A stretch of 49,681 nucleotides of DNA from a virus. The notes beneath the pieces are model-generated. The model ran no database searches and had not been told where the DNA came from. It worked only from the letters and a program-made list of their open reading frames with translations. Of this stretch, positions 7,935 to 14,126 are shown piece by piece; positions within the stretch are counted from its first letter, which is position 1; each line of letters starts with the position of its first letter. Made by a program: the position numbers and the translations under genes. Location: the IMG/VR virus record IMGVR_UViG_3300032282_004353, positions 1-49,681 of that record. One strand, given 5' to 3'.

Positions 7935-8048
7935 TTAAGCAGCAGCACTCCATGTTGCTACAGTAACAAATGTCCATCCAGTATAGTATCCCATAACCCA
8001 CCGATTGGAACCAGTATCATACTTGGTAATCATCTTACGGTTAGACAT
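7935..8048 (-). CDS. Small hypothetical protein
   Basis: 37 residues (MSNRKMITKYDTGSNRWVMG...ATWSAAA). It starts at 8048, one base after the stop of the upstream 58-residue gene (TGATATG), so it is translationally coupled. Longer starts in this frame lie inside that gene and are rejected. The tRNA-Gln follows 3 bases after its stop. Function unknown. Confidence 0.55.
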   Translation of the reverse strand: MSNRKMITKYDTGSNRWVMGYYTGWTFVTVATWSAAA

Positions 8049-8049
8049 A

Positions 8050-8226
8050 TCAATTGTTCTCCTCAATAATGGGCTTGCCGAGTAGATTTGCACGATTGGT
8101 AATGGAGCGTGAAAACTCCACAGCATCTTTAAAGCTAGAAAACTTACGGCGCTTTTCAACTAGTCGACCATTAGCAGAACCAGTATCAGTTGGCTGAACT
8201 TCGTTATATGTACATGTGTAACTCAT
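8050..8226 (-). CDS. Small hypothetical protein
   Basis: 58 residues (MSYTCTYNEVQPTDTGSANG...), preceded by a strong AAGGAGG Shine-Dalgarno. The middle is basic (RLVEKRRKFSSFKDAVEFSR), and the sequence resembles short phage proteins with a single alpha/beta unit. No domain recognised. Forms a two-gene unit with 7935-8048. Confidence 0.65.
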   Translation of the reverse strand: MSYTCTYNEVQPTDTGSANGRLVEKRRKFSSFKDAVEFSRSITNRANLLGKPIIEENN

Positions 8227-8286
8227 AACAACCTCCTTTATCAGACTTATTTAAGGTAACACATATTTAGGTAAAAGTCAAGGGTT

Positions 8287-8664
8287 TTATAGACGTCGAG
8301 ATTTAGATCCAAGAATATTTCCATCAGAAGGGACCGCAACGCCATAACCACCCTTGTTGTAGAGTTGAGTAGTTCTAGCTACGTTGTTAAGAACACCACG
8401 CTTAGTTGCTTCTGACTCTTTATAAAGATTACCCATAATGGACTTATCTCTACCGCCATCTACAATAGTATTAGACAGTTGTGTAGTATCTTTCTTGAAC
8501 TTAGGTAGAGCAATCTTACTCTTAGGCTTATGCTTAAGTTGATCTGGATGAACACCATTCTTCTTAAGCCATGCCTCATGCTCTGCTTTTGCTTGTAGTT
8601 GTTTGGGCGAAGCTTTAGACTTATGAGAACCAATATTATTGATATAAGGCTTCAGAAGTTGCAT
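8287..8664 (-). CDS. Hypothetical basic protein
   Basis: 125 residues, strongly basic with a Lys-rich N-terminal half (HKSKASPKQLQAKAEHEAWLKKNG) and a C-terminal KSRRL. Overlaps the end of the upstream gene by 29 bases. The composition suggests a nucleic-acid-binding or virion-packaged protein, but nothing identifies it. Confidence 0.6.
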   Translation of the reverse strand: MQLLKPYINNIGSHKSKASPKQLQAKAEHEAWLKKNGVHPDQLKHKPKSKIALPKFKKDTTQLSNTIVDGGRDKSIMGNLYKESEATKRGVLNNVARTTQLYNKGGYGVAVPSDGNILGSKSRRL

Positions 8665-8977
8665 TAATATAAGTCCTCTTTACAGTAGATGACGAGTCAG
8701 GAACAATAAATGCTCTAAAGTCACGACCTTTAGTCACTTCTTTAGGACCATATATCATTTTCTCCTGACTGTCACCAAGCAAAAGTTGTGCATGAACAGC
8801 CTCAATAAGACTTGAATTATCAAATCCCAATACCATGAATTTATCTTTAACACCAGATACTTCAGCATTAAGATTATCAGTATATCGACCAGAAGTCTGA
8901 CCACAAATACATGTAGTCATTCCACTAGTCTTGAGACTAAACACATCACTACATTTTACACACAATAGCAACTTCAT
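8636..8977 (-). CDS. Hypothetical protein with an N-terminal zinc ribbon
   Basis: 113 residues. The N-terminus has two CxxC-type knuckles (LLCVKCSDVFSL and TTCICGQTSGR), the arrangement of a small zinc ribbon, followed by an alpha/beta domain of unknown type. A perfect sigma70-like promoter is at 9010-9037. It is the first gene of a short minus-strand unit. Confidence 0.65.
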   Translation of the reverse strand: MKLLLCVKCSDVFSLKTSGMTTCICGQTSGRYTDNLNAEVSGVKDKFMVLGFDNSSLIEAVHAQLLLGDSQEKMIYGPKEVTKGRDFRAFIVPDSSSTVKRTYINATSEALYQ

Positions 8978-9009
8978 AACCTATACCATTCCTTTTACCT
9001 CAATACCTG

Positions 9010-9037
9010 ATTATACATATATTTTAGCAAATGTCAA
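9010..9037 (-). promoter_or_regulatory. Sigma70-like early promoter
   Basis: TTGACA (9032-9037), 16 bases, TATAAT (9010-9015) on the minus strand, 33 bases before the start of the zinc-ribbon gene. Confidence 0.8.
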
Positions 9038-9040
9038 CCA

Positions 9041-9235
9041 TTAATAATGGCGACGATAGTAATAAGGACGATAAATCGGGCGGGGTGCGTAATAAACTGG
9101 AGGTGGTACATAAACAGGGCGAGGAACATAGATTGGTGCAGGCGAAACGTATGTCGAGCCGTAAACACCTGGCTGAACATCAACCGCACACGCAGACACT
9201 AGCAGTCCAGCAGCAAGAGTAAGAATCTTTTTCAT
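9041..9235 (-). CDS. Small Pro/Tyr-rich lipoprotein
   Basis: 64 residues. Lipoprotein signal MKKILTLAAGLLVSACA with a lipobox Cys at residue 16; the mature part is a run of PxYxP units (PAPIYVPRPVYVPPPVYY) ending RPYYYRRHY. Such short proline/tyrosine-rich outer-membrane lipoproteins occur in rhizobia. Shine-Dalgarno AAGGAAACC before ATG. Role in a phage is unclear; an altered cell surface or a role in lysis is possible. Confidence 0.65.
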   Translation of the reverse strand: MKKILTLAAGLLVSACAVDVQPGVYGSTYVSPAPIYVPRPVYVPPPVYYAPRPIYRPYYYRRHY

Positions 9236-9253
9236 AGTGGTTTCCTTATGGTT

Positions 9254-9451
9254 TTAAGTAGGGAGAAGCACGTTAGTCTCATTAATCGTGTCGACTATAT
9301 AAACTCGGTTGTAAAACGAGTTCCAATACTTATCTTCCAAGCGATCAAGCTCGAGCAATGCAGCAGATCGACTGTCATATCGCTTGATCTTGAAAGTTGG
9401 TCGCTTAGAGATATGGGTGGTCTCAACCACCACGGCATAGCGCTTAGTCAT
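9254..9451 (-). CDS. Small hypothetical early protein
   Basis: 65 residues (MTKRYAVVVETTHISKRPTF...), basic, no recognised domain. It is the first minus-strand gene after the repeat-rich control region and has its own promoter at 9475-9503. Shine-Dalgarno AAGGGAATG before the ATG. Confidence 0.6.
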   Translation of the reverse strand: MTKRYAVVVETTHISKRPTFKIKRYDSRSAALLELDRLEDKYWNSFYNRVYIVDTINETNVLLPT

Positions 9452-9474
9452 GTCATTCCCTTATCCATAATCAG

Positions 9475-9503
9475 AATATACCTCAACCAGTTTTAAAAGT
9501 CAA
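9475..9503 (-). promoter_or_regulatory. Sigma70-like leftward early promoter of repeat region A
   Basis: TTGACT (9498-9503), 17 bases, TATATT (9475-9480) on the minus strand, directed at 9254-9451. Confidence 0.7.
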
Positions 9504-9821
9504 TCCTAAGGAAATCAATGGGTTAGGCTTAATGTGTTGATTTAATTAGGTTTTTTTCTTAATTTTTTTTGAAATTTTTTATCTTAATCTTTTCAATGGG
9601 TTAGCCAAGAACGTCTCTTAGAATGGCTTAGACGGTCCTAGGCCGATGGTATACCCATCCAGATAGGCTTAGGACGACCAGGGACGTTAGCAGGACCTAA
9701 CCAATTGAAAAGATTAGGTTTTGATTTTGACCTAACCCATTGAAAAGATTAAATTTTTGGGTTTCTGGTTGGCTCAGGTCCACGTCACTCAAAAAAATTT
9801 GGATAGACCGAAAAAATGTGG
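9504..9821. repeat. Repeat-rich divergent control region A
   Basis: A 320-base gene-free stretch between divergent promoters. It holds four copies of a 13-base element TCAATGGGTTAGG (9515-9527, 9593-9605, and inverted at 9696-9708 and 9731-9743), usually flanked by AAAAGATT or AATC on one side. A palindromic GATGGTATACCCATC and several TAGGCTTAGGA-type words lie between them, plus an extreme A/T tract at 9551-9585. The same element recurs in region B at 17689-17841. Possible operator array, enhancer or replication origin. Confidence 0.75.
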
Positions 9822-9850
9822 TTGACATATTTTCCAATGTGGTATATATT
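9822..9850 (+). promoter_or_regulatory. Sigma70-like rightward early promoter of repeat region A
   Basis: TTGACA (9822-9827), 17 bases, TATATT (9845-9850). The context TGGTTGACAT is shared with the promoter at 17936-17964. Confidence 0.8.
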
Positions 9851-9890
9851 CTGATTATGAATGAGGCATGGGGCTTCAGAGGAGACTGAC

Positions 9891-10154
9891 ATGGGTCGCA
9901 AGACCTTCAGTGTGGATACATTCAAGGATCAGATTAACAATACCCTTGCATTCAGTGTGGTATCGGCTGATCAACGTGAAGGCATGATTGTAGTGCTTGA
10001 ATATGTGCTTCATGAAACTGGCAACTACCGTGGGTATCGGTATCTTCTGAGTTCAGAAGTACCTGAAAGTCATCAGCCGGGTATTCGGTTTGATATAAAT
10101 GGTGGTGTGCATTCATTTGATGACTGTGACTCCACTCGGCGTTCGTATCGGTAA
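9891..10154 (+). CDS. Hypothetical early protein
   Basis: 87 residues from MGRKTFSVDTF; this start has GAGGAGA 6 bases upstream, whereas the ORF's first ATG at 9861 has none. Mixed alpha/beta, with an aromatic-rich middle (YRGYRYLLSSEVPE). First gene of the rightward early unit; no domain recognised. Confidence 0.65.
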   Translation: MGRKTFSVDTFKDQINNTLAFSVVSADQREGMIVVLEYVLHETGNYRGYRYLLSSEVPESHQPGIRFDINGGVHSFDDCDSTRRSYR

Positions 10155-10165
10155 GGAGACTAAAA

Positions 10166-10264
10166 ATGCTTGCTCTTGGTCATAACCGTGCCGCTGCTCT
10201 CTTCACCGACCTCTTCATTGTCGGGTGCTTTGCTATTGCTCTAGTCTTTATTGTAGGAATCTAA
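10166..10264 (+). CDS. Very small membrane protein
   Basis: 32 residues: MLALGHNRAAALFTDLF then a hydrophobic segment (IVGCFAIALVFIVGI) to the end. AAGGAGAC Shine-Dalgarno 8 bases before ATG. TAATG overlap with the HAD phosphatase gene. A similar tiny membrane gene in the same relative position follows repeat region B at 18155-18247. Single-pass inner-membrane protein of unknown role. Confidence 0.6.
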   Translation: MLALGHNRAAALFTDLFIVGCFAIALVFIVGI

Positions 10265-10716
10265 TGGATTTTATTTTTGATATTGATGGAACGGTAGCTG
10301 ATATCAGCCATCGTCTCCATCTGTTAGATAACAAGCCAGTTGATTGGGAATCATTCTTTTCCAAGATGGATCAAGACAAGCCTATTCTTCCTAGCATCTT
10401 GATCATTCGATCACTCATTGAAGCAGGCCACACTGTTATTTTTTGTACTGGTCGATCTGATAAATACCGTAGAATGACTATTGATTGGATCTACGAATTT
10501 GTATATCCTTATTTTCGAGATAACATGCATCTCTATATGAGACAAGAAGGCGATAGACGATCCGATACTATTGTAAAAGCCGAACTTTTAGATGAGATCA
10601 GAAAGAATGGTTTAAATCCAGAAGCAGTCTTTGAAGATCGTGAGCGACTTTGTAAAATGTGGATTGAAAAGGGATTGTGGGTCTATGATTGTGGCATGGG
10701 TAAAGGTAACTTTTAA
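10264..10716 (+). CDS. HAD-family phosphatase, like the 3'-phosphatase domain of T4 polynucleotide kinase
   Basis: 150 residues from ATG 10264, which overlaps the stop of the small membrane gene. HAD motif I is FDIDGTVAD (nucleophile and acid/base Asp), motif II is FCTGRSD, and the C-terminal VFEDRERLCKMWIEKGLWVYDC matches the end of T4 PseT and related PNKP phosphatases. No kinase domain (P-loop) is present, so it corresponds to the phosphatase half only. Likely removes 3'-phosphates from nucleic acid or acts on a nucleotide; possibly part of tRNA repair. The longer upstream start (10225) overlaps the membrane gene and is rejected. Confidence 0.85.
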   Translation: MDFIFDIDGTVADISHRLHLLDNKPVDWESFFSKMDQDKPILPSILIIRSLIEAGHTVIFCTGRSDKYRRMTIDWIYEFVYPYFRDNMHLYMRQEGDRRSDTIVKAELLDEIRKNGLNPEAVFEDRERLCKMWIEKGLWVYDCGMGKGNF

Positions 10717-10730
10717 CTAGGAATTTATAT

Positions 10731-10976
10731 ATGGAACTTAATAAGGATGATTTTGATCCAGATGATCCAGTAGAATGGATACTAGTTGAACCAGGTATCT
10801 TAAATCTGATTACAACTGATGTCTGTATTGTTTATCGTCCTGACCATTCCATTTACTACATTCGATGGAATGGTAAACCTGTTGTTGCTAAAGGTATGTA
10901 CTATTCACTAGATGGTGCTAAATATGCCGCACTTTCTTATGTTCAAGAACTTCTTAATATGGGCTTAGAACCTTAA
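10731..10976 (+). CDS. Hypothetical protein
   Basis: 81 residues, acidic N-terminus (NKDDFDPDDPVEWILVEPG), then strands with aromatic residues (SIYYIRWNGKPVVAKGMYYSL). Unrecognised. Follows the phosphatase gene by 14 bases, with a weak Shine-Dalgarno (AGGAATTTAT). Confidence 0.6.
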   Translation: MELNKDDFDPDDPVEWILVEPGILNLITTDVCIVYRPDHSIYYIRWNGKPVVAKGMYYSLDGAKYAALSYVQELLNMGLEP

Positions 10977-10985
10977 CTTTTTTGG

Positions 10986-11014
10986 TTGACATATATCCTG
11001 GTTTGTGATATAAA
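10986..11014 (+). promoter_or_regulatory. Sigma70-like early promoter
   Basis: TTGACA (10986-10991), 17 bases, TATAAA (11009-11014). Drives 11040-11234 and perhaps the tRNAs. Confidence 0.75.
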
Positions 11015-11039
11015 GACTATACAAAATGGAGCTAAAATA

Positions 11040-11234
11040 ATGAGTGATGATATTATTGAAAATGCTGTGATCCTATACCAAGATTATAGCGGTAATTGGG
11101 AAAGTGTTGAACATCTTGGTAGGTCAACAAGTGGTGAAGTTACCCGATCAATGCAGTCTGTTCAAAATCGACTTAATGGTAAGCGTGTTCGTTGTATTGA
11201 TGGTGACTCTGGTCGATTGGTAGATATTCTTTGA
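11040..11234 (+). CDS. Small hypothetical early protein
   Basis: 64 residues from MSDDIIENAV, chosen because GGAGC lies 8 bases upstream and the promoter lies between this ATG and the ORF's first ATG. Beta-rich (VILYQDYSGNWESVEHLG, VRCIDGDSGRLVDIL). Unrecognised. Confidence 0.6.
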   Translation: MSDDIIENAVILYQDYSGNWESVEHLGRSTSGEVTRSMQSVQNRLNGKRVRCIDGDSGRLVDIL

Positions 11235-11243
11235 TATAAATAT

Positions 11244-11318
11244 GGATCACATCCACTCACTGGTGTGTGGCTCGGTCTTTTAAACCGAAGATGCTGAGTT
11301 CGATTCTCAGGTGATCCT
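11244..11318 (+). tRNA. tRNA-Lys (UUU)
   Basis: Acceptor GGATCAC/GTGATCC, anticodon stem TCGGT/ACCGA with loop CTTTTAA (UUU), T arm CTGAGTTCGATTCTCAG. CCA is not fully encoded. A TATAAATA sequence at 11235-11242 abuts its 5' end. Confidence 0.92.
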
Positions 11319-11326
11319 CATAAGCA

Positions 11327-11375
11327 CCTCTGTTGTATAAATAGCAATGTCAATAAGACTATTTCACAACAGAGG
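11327..11375 (+). promoter_or_regulatory. RBS-sequestering hairpin with a late promoter in its loop, before the GIY-YIG gene
   Basis: CCTCTGTTGT (11327-11336) pairs perfectly with ACAACAGAGG (11366-11375), extended by AAATAG/CTATTT (11339-11344 and 11359-11364). The right arm contains the GAGGG Shine-Dalgarno of the homing gene (ATG at 11386). TATAAATA at 11336-11343 sits between the arms, so a late transcript would start near 11349, lack the left arm and leave the site free. Confidence 0.75.
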
Positions 11376-11385
11376 GTTAGCACAT

Positions 11386-12045
11386 ATGATGTACTACACT
11401 ATTTATAAAATAACTAATAAGATTAATGGTAAGTTTTATATAGGAAAACATAAAACCAATAATCCTAATGATAGTTATATGGGTTCCGGTAAGCTTATAA
11501 AAGCAGCTATAAGAAAACATGGTATTGAAAACTTTGAGAAAGAAATACTTGAGACTTTCAATACTGAAGAAAAAATGAATGAAGCTGAAAAAAGATATGT
11601 GATTTTAGGTGAAAGTAGTTATAATCTTTGTCCTGGTGGTCAAGGTGGTTGGGGTTATATAAACACTAATAATCTTGGCGGTACTTTAGGCTTAAATCAT
11701 ACTGAAGAATATAAAATAACTCGCTCTATAAAAATGAAAAGTATTCATGAAAATAGAGATTTAGACACTAAACAAAACATATCTAAAAATATATCAAATA
11801 AACTTAAAGAAATAAATCATAATCCTAAACAGTTTCTAGGTAAAAAACATACTCAAGAAACAATAGAAAAAATGACTTTATTGAAAGAAGATCATGGTCT
11901 TGGAGAAACAAATAGTCAATATGGTACTACTTGGATATACCATGATCTTTTTGGTAGTAAAAAATGTAAAGCTTCTGATTTAAATGAATATATATATCAA
12001 GGTTGGTTTAAAACTAGAAAAATAAAAACTTTGGAACAAGCGTAG
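11386..12045 (+). CDS. GIY-YIG homing endonuclease (Seg-like) with NUMOD3 repeats
   Basis: 219 residues from ATG 11386 (GAGGG 10 bases upstream; a second ATG follows directly). The GIY-YIG core is YTIYKITNKINGKFYIGKHK with the later Arg/Glu positions (KAAIRKHGIENFEKEIL, NEAEKRYV). C-terminal NUMOD3-like DNA-binding motif FLGKKHTQETIEKM. It lies between tRNA-Lys and the tRNA cluster. It is expressed late if the hairpin/promoter arrangement at 11327-11375 works. Codon use is more A/T-rich than neighbours, as usual for mobile phage genes. Confidence 0.92.
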   Translation: MMYYTIYKITNKINGKFYIGKHKTNNPNDSYMGSGKLIKAAIRKHGIENFEKEILETFNTEEKMNEAEKRYVILGESSYNLCPGGQGGWGYINTNNLGGTLGLNHTEEYKITRSIKMKSIHENRDLDTKQNISKNISNKLKEINHNPKQFLGKKHTQETIEKMTLLKEDHGLGETNSQYGTTWIYHDLFGSKKCKASDLNEYIYQGWFKTRKIKTLEQA

Positions 12046-12113
12046 AATGCAGATATTTAGTTCTCTAGTCTGAGTCTAAATATCATTGCCGTGCGATACG
12101 GCTAGTTCCTCCA
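12030..12113 (+). ncRNA. Structured tRNA-like or terminator element after the GIY-YIG gene
   Basis: GGAAC (12032 region) can pair with GTTCC just before TCCA at about 12108-12113; inside are a perfect GATATTTAG/CTAAATATC inverted repeat and a GCCG-TGCGATA-CGGC stem-loop like a T arm. A T-run follows. It may be a decayed tRNA hit by the homing gene, or simply a terminator; no sound anticodon arm is seen. Confidence 0.35.
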
Positions 12114-12118
12114 TTTTT

Positions 12119-12194
12119 GCCGGTATAGCTCAGTTGATAGAGCGGTGGTTTTGTAAACCACATGTCGGGAGTTTGAATCTCTCTGCCGGCACCA
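12119..12194 (+). tRNA. tRNA-Thr (UGU)
   Basis: Acceptor GCCGGTA/TGCCGGC, anticodon stem GTGGT/ACCAC with loop TTTGTAA, D arm AGCTCAGTTGATAGAGC, encoded CCA. Confidence 0.93.
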
Positions 12195-12199
12195 GTTAA

Positions 12200-12274
12200 T
12201 GGTTAGTAGCTCAGCGGTAGAGCAGGAGATTGTTAATCTCTTGGTCCCAGGTTCGAATCCTGGCTAGCCAGCCA
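12200..12274 (+). tRNA. tRNA-Asn (GUU)
   Basis: Acceptor TGGTTAG/CTAGCCA, anticodon loop TTGTTAA (GUU), T arm CCAGGTTCGAATCCTGG, encoded CCA. Confidence 0.92.
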
Positions 12275-12285
12275 ACTATTTTTAT

Positions 12286-12380
12286 GGTCCTGTAGCTCAA
12301 TGGTAGAGCGGTGAGCTTATACCTCACGTATACACTAGATTGGTGTGCGGTTGGCGGTTCGAGCCCGTCCAGGACTACCA
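12286..12380 (+). tRNA. Unusual tRNA with UAU anticodon (Ile) and long variable arm
   Basis: Acceptor GGTCCTG/CAGGACT, D arm GCTCAATGGTAGAGC, anticodon stem GTGAG/CTCAC with loop CTTATAC (UAU), T arm GGCGGTTCGAGCCCGTC, discriminator A and encoded CCA. The variable region is about 25 nt and folds ACAC/GTGT, which is class II-like, although Ile tRNAs are class I. Confidence 0.75.
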
Positions 12381-12386
12381 ATATTT

Positions 12387-12463
12387 GTCACGGTCTTCTA
12401 ATTGGCTAGGAAACCAGACTTTCACTCTGGACAATGCGAGTTCGACTCTCGACCGTGATACCA
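12387..12463 (+). tRNA. tRNA-Glu (UUC)
   Basis: Acceptor GTCACGG/CCGTGAT, anticodon stem CCAGA/TCTGG with loop CTTTCAC (UUC), T arm GCGAGTTCGACTCTCG, encoded CCA. Confidence 0.9.
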
Positions 12464-12467
12464 AGTT

Positions 12468-12591
12468 TGTGGTAAGTAAAGTCTATCTAGCTCGGCCTGC
12501 AGGCGATACATGGTAGAGTGGATTTGATCAATCCATAAAAGGAGAGTGGGAACTTCCGGCGAGCCCCGGAAGAGATACCTCACCTGCCACA
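12468..12591 (+). ncRNA. tRNA-like structured element, 124 nt
   Basis: Ends TGTGGTA and TGCCACA pair as an acceptor stem. Inside are a D-arm-like TAGCTC...GGTAGAG split by a GCCTGCAGGC palindrome, an anticodon-arm-like TGGAT-TTGATCA-ATCCA (12519-12535, GAU in the loop) and a strong CTTCCGG/CCGGAAG hairpin in place of the T arm. No canonical T loop and no CCA, so probably not a working tRNA. It lies in a tRNA array, between Glu and Trp. Confidence 0.5.
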
Positions 12592-12603
12592 ATACTGATC
12601 TTT

Positions 12604-12677
12604 AAGGGTGTGATGTAAAGATAGCATAACGGTCTCCAAAACTGTTTGTCTAGGTTTGAATCCTAGCACCTTTGCCA
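12604..12677 (+). tRNA. tRNA-Trp (CCA)
   Basis: Acceptor AAGGGTG/CACCTTT, anticodon stem ACGGT/ACTGT with loop CTCCAAA (CCA), T arm CTAGGTTTGAATCCTAG, encoded CCA. Confidence 0.9.
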
Positions 12678-12682
12678 TTTTC

Positions 12683-12768
12683 GGGAGAGTATTCGGCTAA
12701 GGACGCCGACTGGTCTGTAAAACCATGGCCTTTGTGTTGATAGGGATCGTTACCCTGATCTCCCACCA
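12683..12768 (+). tRNA. tRNA-Tyr (GUA)
   Basis: Acceptor GGGAGA/TCTCCC, anticodon loop CTGTAAA (GUA), class II variable arm, T arm TAGGG-ATCGTTA-CCCTG with a slightly non-standard loop, encoded CCA. Confidence 0.87.
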
Positions 12769-12809
12769 AATATATTTTCTAAGTCAAATATAATGGAGAC
12801 CTTTTTGTT

Positions 12810-13376
12810 ATGTGCTATAACGTTCATGATGAATACAAGCACTTAGATGTTTCTGAACTAAAAGCCGTCTCTAAAGAATCTCGACTTCGTTATGATGTTT
12901 GTCTGATGAACCTAGAGCATGACCTGAATATTGGTAATTGTATTCGATCAGCACACATCTTTGGTGCTAATCGTGTTTTTATCTTTGGTCGACGTAGATA
13001 TGACCTTAGATCAACTGTTGGTGCTCATCATTATATTGATATTGTTAAGCATGATTTTGATGATATCACAGATTTAAATGCTATTTGTGAAGCATTTGAT
13101 GATATGATTAATAAACATGATCTTCTTCCTGTAGTCATTGAAAAGACTGAAGAATCGGTTAATATCAAACAAATGAATCAATGGTTATCCGATACAGATC
13201 CATTTGCAACACCTTGTCTAGTACTAGGTAATGAACAGAATGGTGTTCCAGAATGTATCGCTAATAAATATCAATGCTTCCATATTCCACAGCGTGGTGT
13301 CATTCGTTCACTAAATGTTTCGTCTGCTGCCGCTGTTGCTATGTATGAACTACAACAATATATCACTTATTCTTAA
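12810..13376 (+). CDS. SpoU/TrmH-family RNA 2'-O-methyltransferase
   Basis: 188 residues. SPOUT motifs: N-terminal LNIGNCIRSAHIFGANRVFIFG (motif 1), then LVLGNEQNGVPE (motif 2) and IPQRGVIRSLNVSSAAAVAMYEL (motif 3, the knotted SAM-binding region with catalytic Asn-Ser-Ser type residues). The enzyme would methylate a ribose 2'-OH of tRNA or rRNA. It starts 42 bases after a tRNA array, which makes a phage or host tRNA the natural substrate. The next gene follows 11 bases downstream. Confidence 0.9.
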   Translation: MCYNVHDEYKHLDVSELKAVSKESRLRYDVCLMNLEHDLNIGNCIRSAHIFGANRVFIFGRRRYDLRSTVGAHHYIDIVKHDFDDITDLNAICEAFDDMINKHDLLPVVIEKTEESVNIKQMNQWLSDTDPFATPCLVLGNEQNGVPECIANKYQCFHIPQRGVIRSLNVSSAAAVAMYELQQYITYS

Positions 13377-13387
13377 GGACTTATAGT

Positions 13388-14017
13388 ATGCTAGAGACTT
13401 GTTGTGATCTAATGGTTGAAGCCTATAATCGTGGTTTAATGACTTCACGTGATGGTAATGTATCACTACGTTATCGTGAACAACCATACTTTTATATCTC
13501 TCCTACTGATGTGCGTAAACATACACTCAATCCAGATCAGTTCAAAAAACTGTCAGTCAATCTTGGTGAAAATCGTACACCAGTAGAACTACCATATACA
13601 AATATTTCATCTAATCTTCGACCAAGCGGTGAGTTCCCTTTTCATTTTCTATTACAACAAGTTTTACCAGAAGATTGGGATACACGAGTAGTTATGCATG
13701 TGCATTCAACTTATACAGTTGCTGCAATGCGTGCTAATATTCCACTTCATGAACTTAGAAATGAATTTCCAGAAATTTCACGATATACAATGGTTGCTCC
13801 TAGTATTAGCAATACGCCACCAGTATCATGGAATCTAGGTGAAGCAGTTGCTAAACATCTAGAACTACAACCAGACGGAACAACTAAGTACAATATTGTT
13901 GGCATTGAAGGTCATGGTGTGGTTTCAGTCGATAAGACTCCATGGCGTGCCTATGAGCATCTGGAACGTCTTGAACATATTTGCAAGATCGTTCTAGAAT
14001 CTGGTATCTACGACTAA
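13388..14017 (+). CDS. Class II aldolase/adducin-family protein
   Basis: 209 residues. DGNVSLRYRE (residues 19-28) is the substrate-binding DGNxS motif, VMHVHSTYTVAAM carries the zinc HxH pair, and VGIEGHGVVSVDKTPWRAYEHLERLEH carries the third His of the family (L-fuculose-phosphate aldolase, ribulose-5-P epimerase, MtnB). Substrate cannot be told; a sugar phosphate or a methylthioribulose phosphate is typical. With rpiB (25742-26200) and Ino1-type synthase (34981-36162) it adds to sugar-phosphate metabolism encoded by the phage. Co-oriented with the methylase gene. Confidence 0.87.
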   Translation: MLETCCDLMVEAYNRGLMTSRDGNVSLRYREQPYFYISPTDVRKHTLNPDQFKKLSVNLGENRTPVELPYTNISSNLRPSGEFPFHFLLQQVLPEDWDTRVVMHVHSTYTVAAMRANIPLHELRNEFPEISRYTMVAPSISNTPPVSWNLGEAVAKHLELQPDGTTKYNIVGIEGHGVVSVDKTPWRAYEHLERLEHICKIVLESGIYD

Positions 14018-14025
14018 AAATTTTT

Positions 14026-14100
14026 GCTGGGTTAGTATAAAGTCTATTATGGTGGTCTTCCAAACCTCAGATACGAGTTCGAATCTCGTACCCAGCTCCA
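14026..14100 (+). tRNA. tRNA-Gly (UCC)
   Basis: Acceptor GCTGGGT/ACCCAGC, anticodon loop CTTCCAA (UCC), T arm ACGAGTTCGAATCTCGT, encoded CCA. Begins 9 bases after the aldolase stop. Confidence 0.92.
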
Positions 14101-14126
14101 CTATTTGCAAATAAAGGATAAATTAT

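Noticed and set aside
9504-9821. CRISPR array
   Set aside because: The repeats are 13 bases, in both orientations and irregularly spaced, with no equal spacers and no cas genes.
11235-11242. TATAAATA as a promoter for tRNA-Lys
   Set aside because: A late start would fall inside the tRNA, so it probably does not serve it; chance occurrence is likely.
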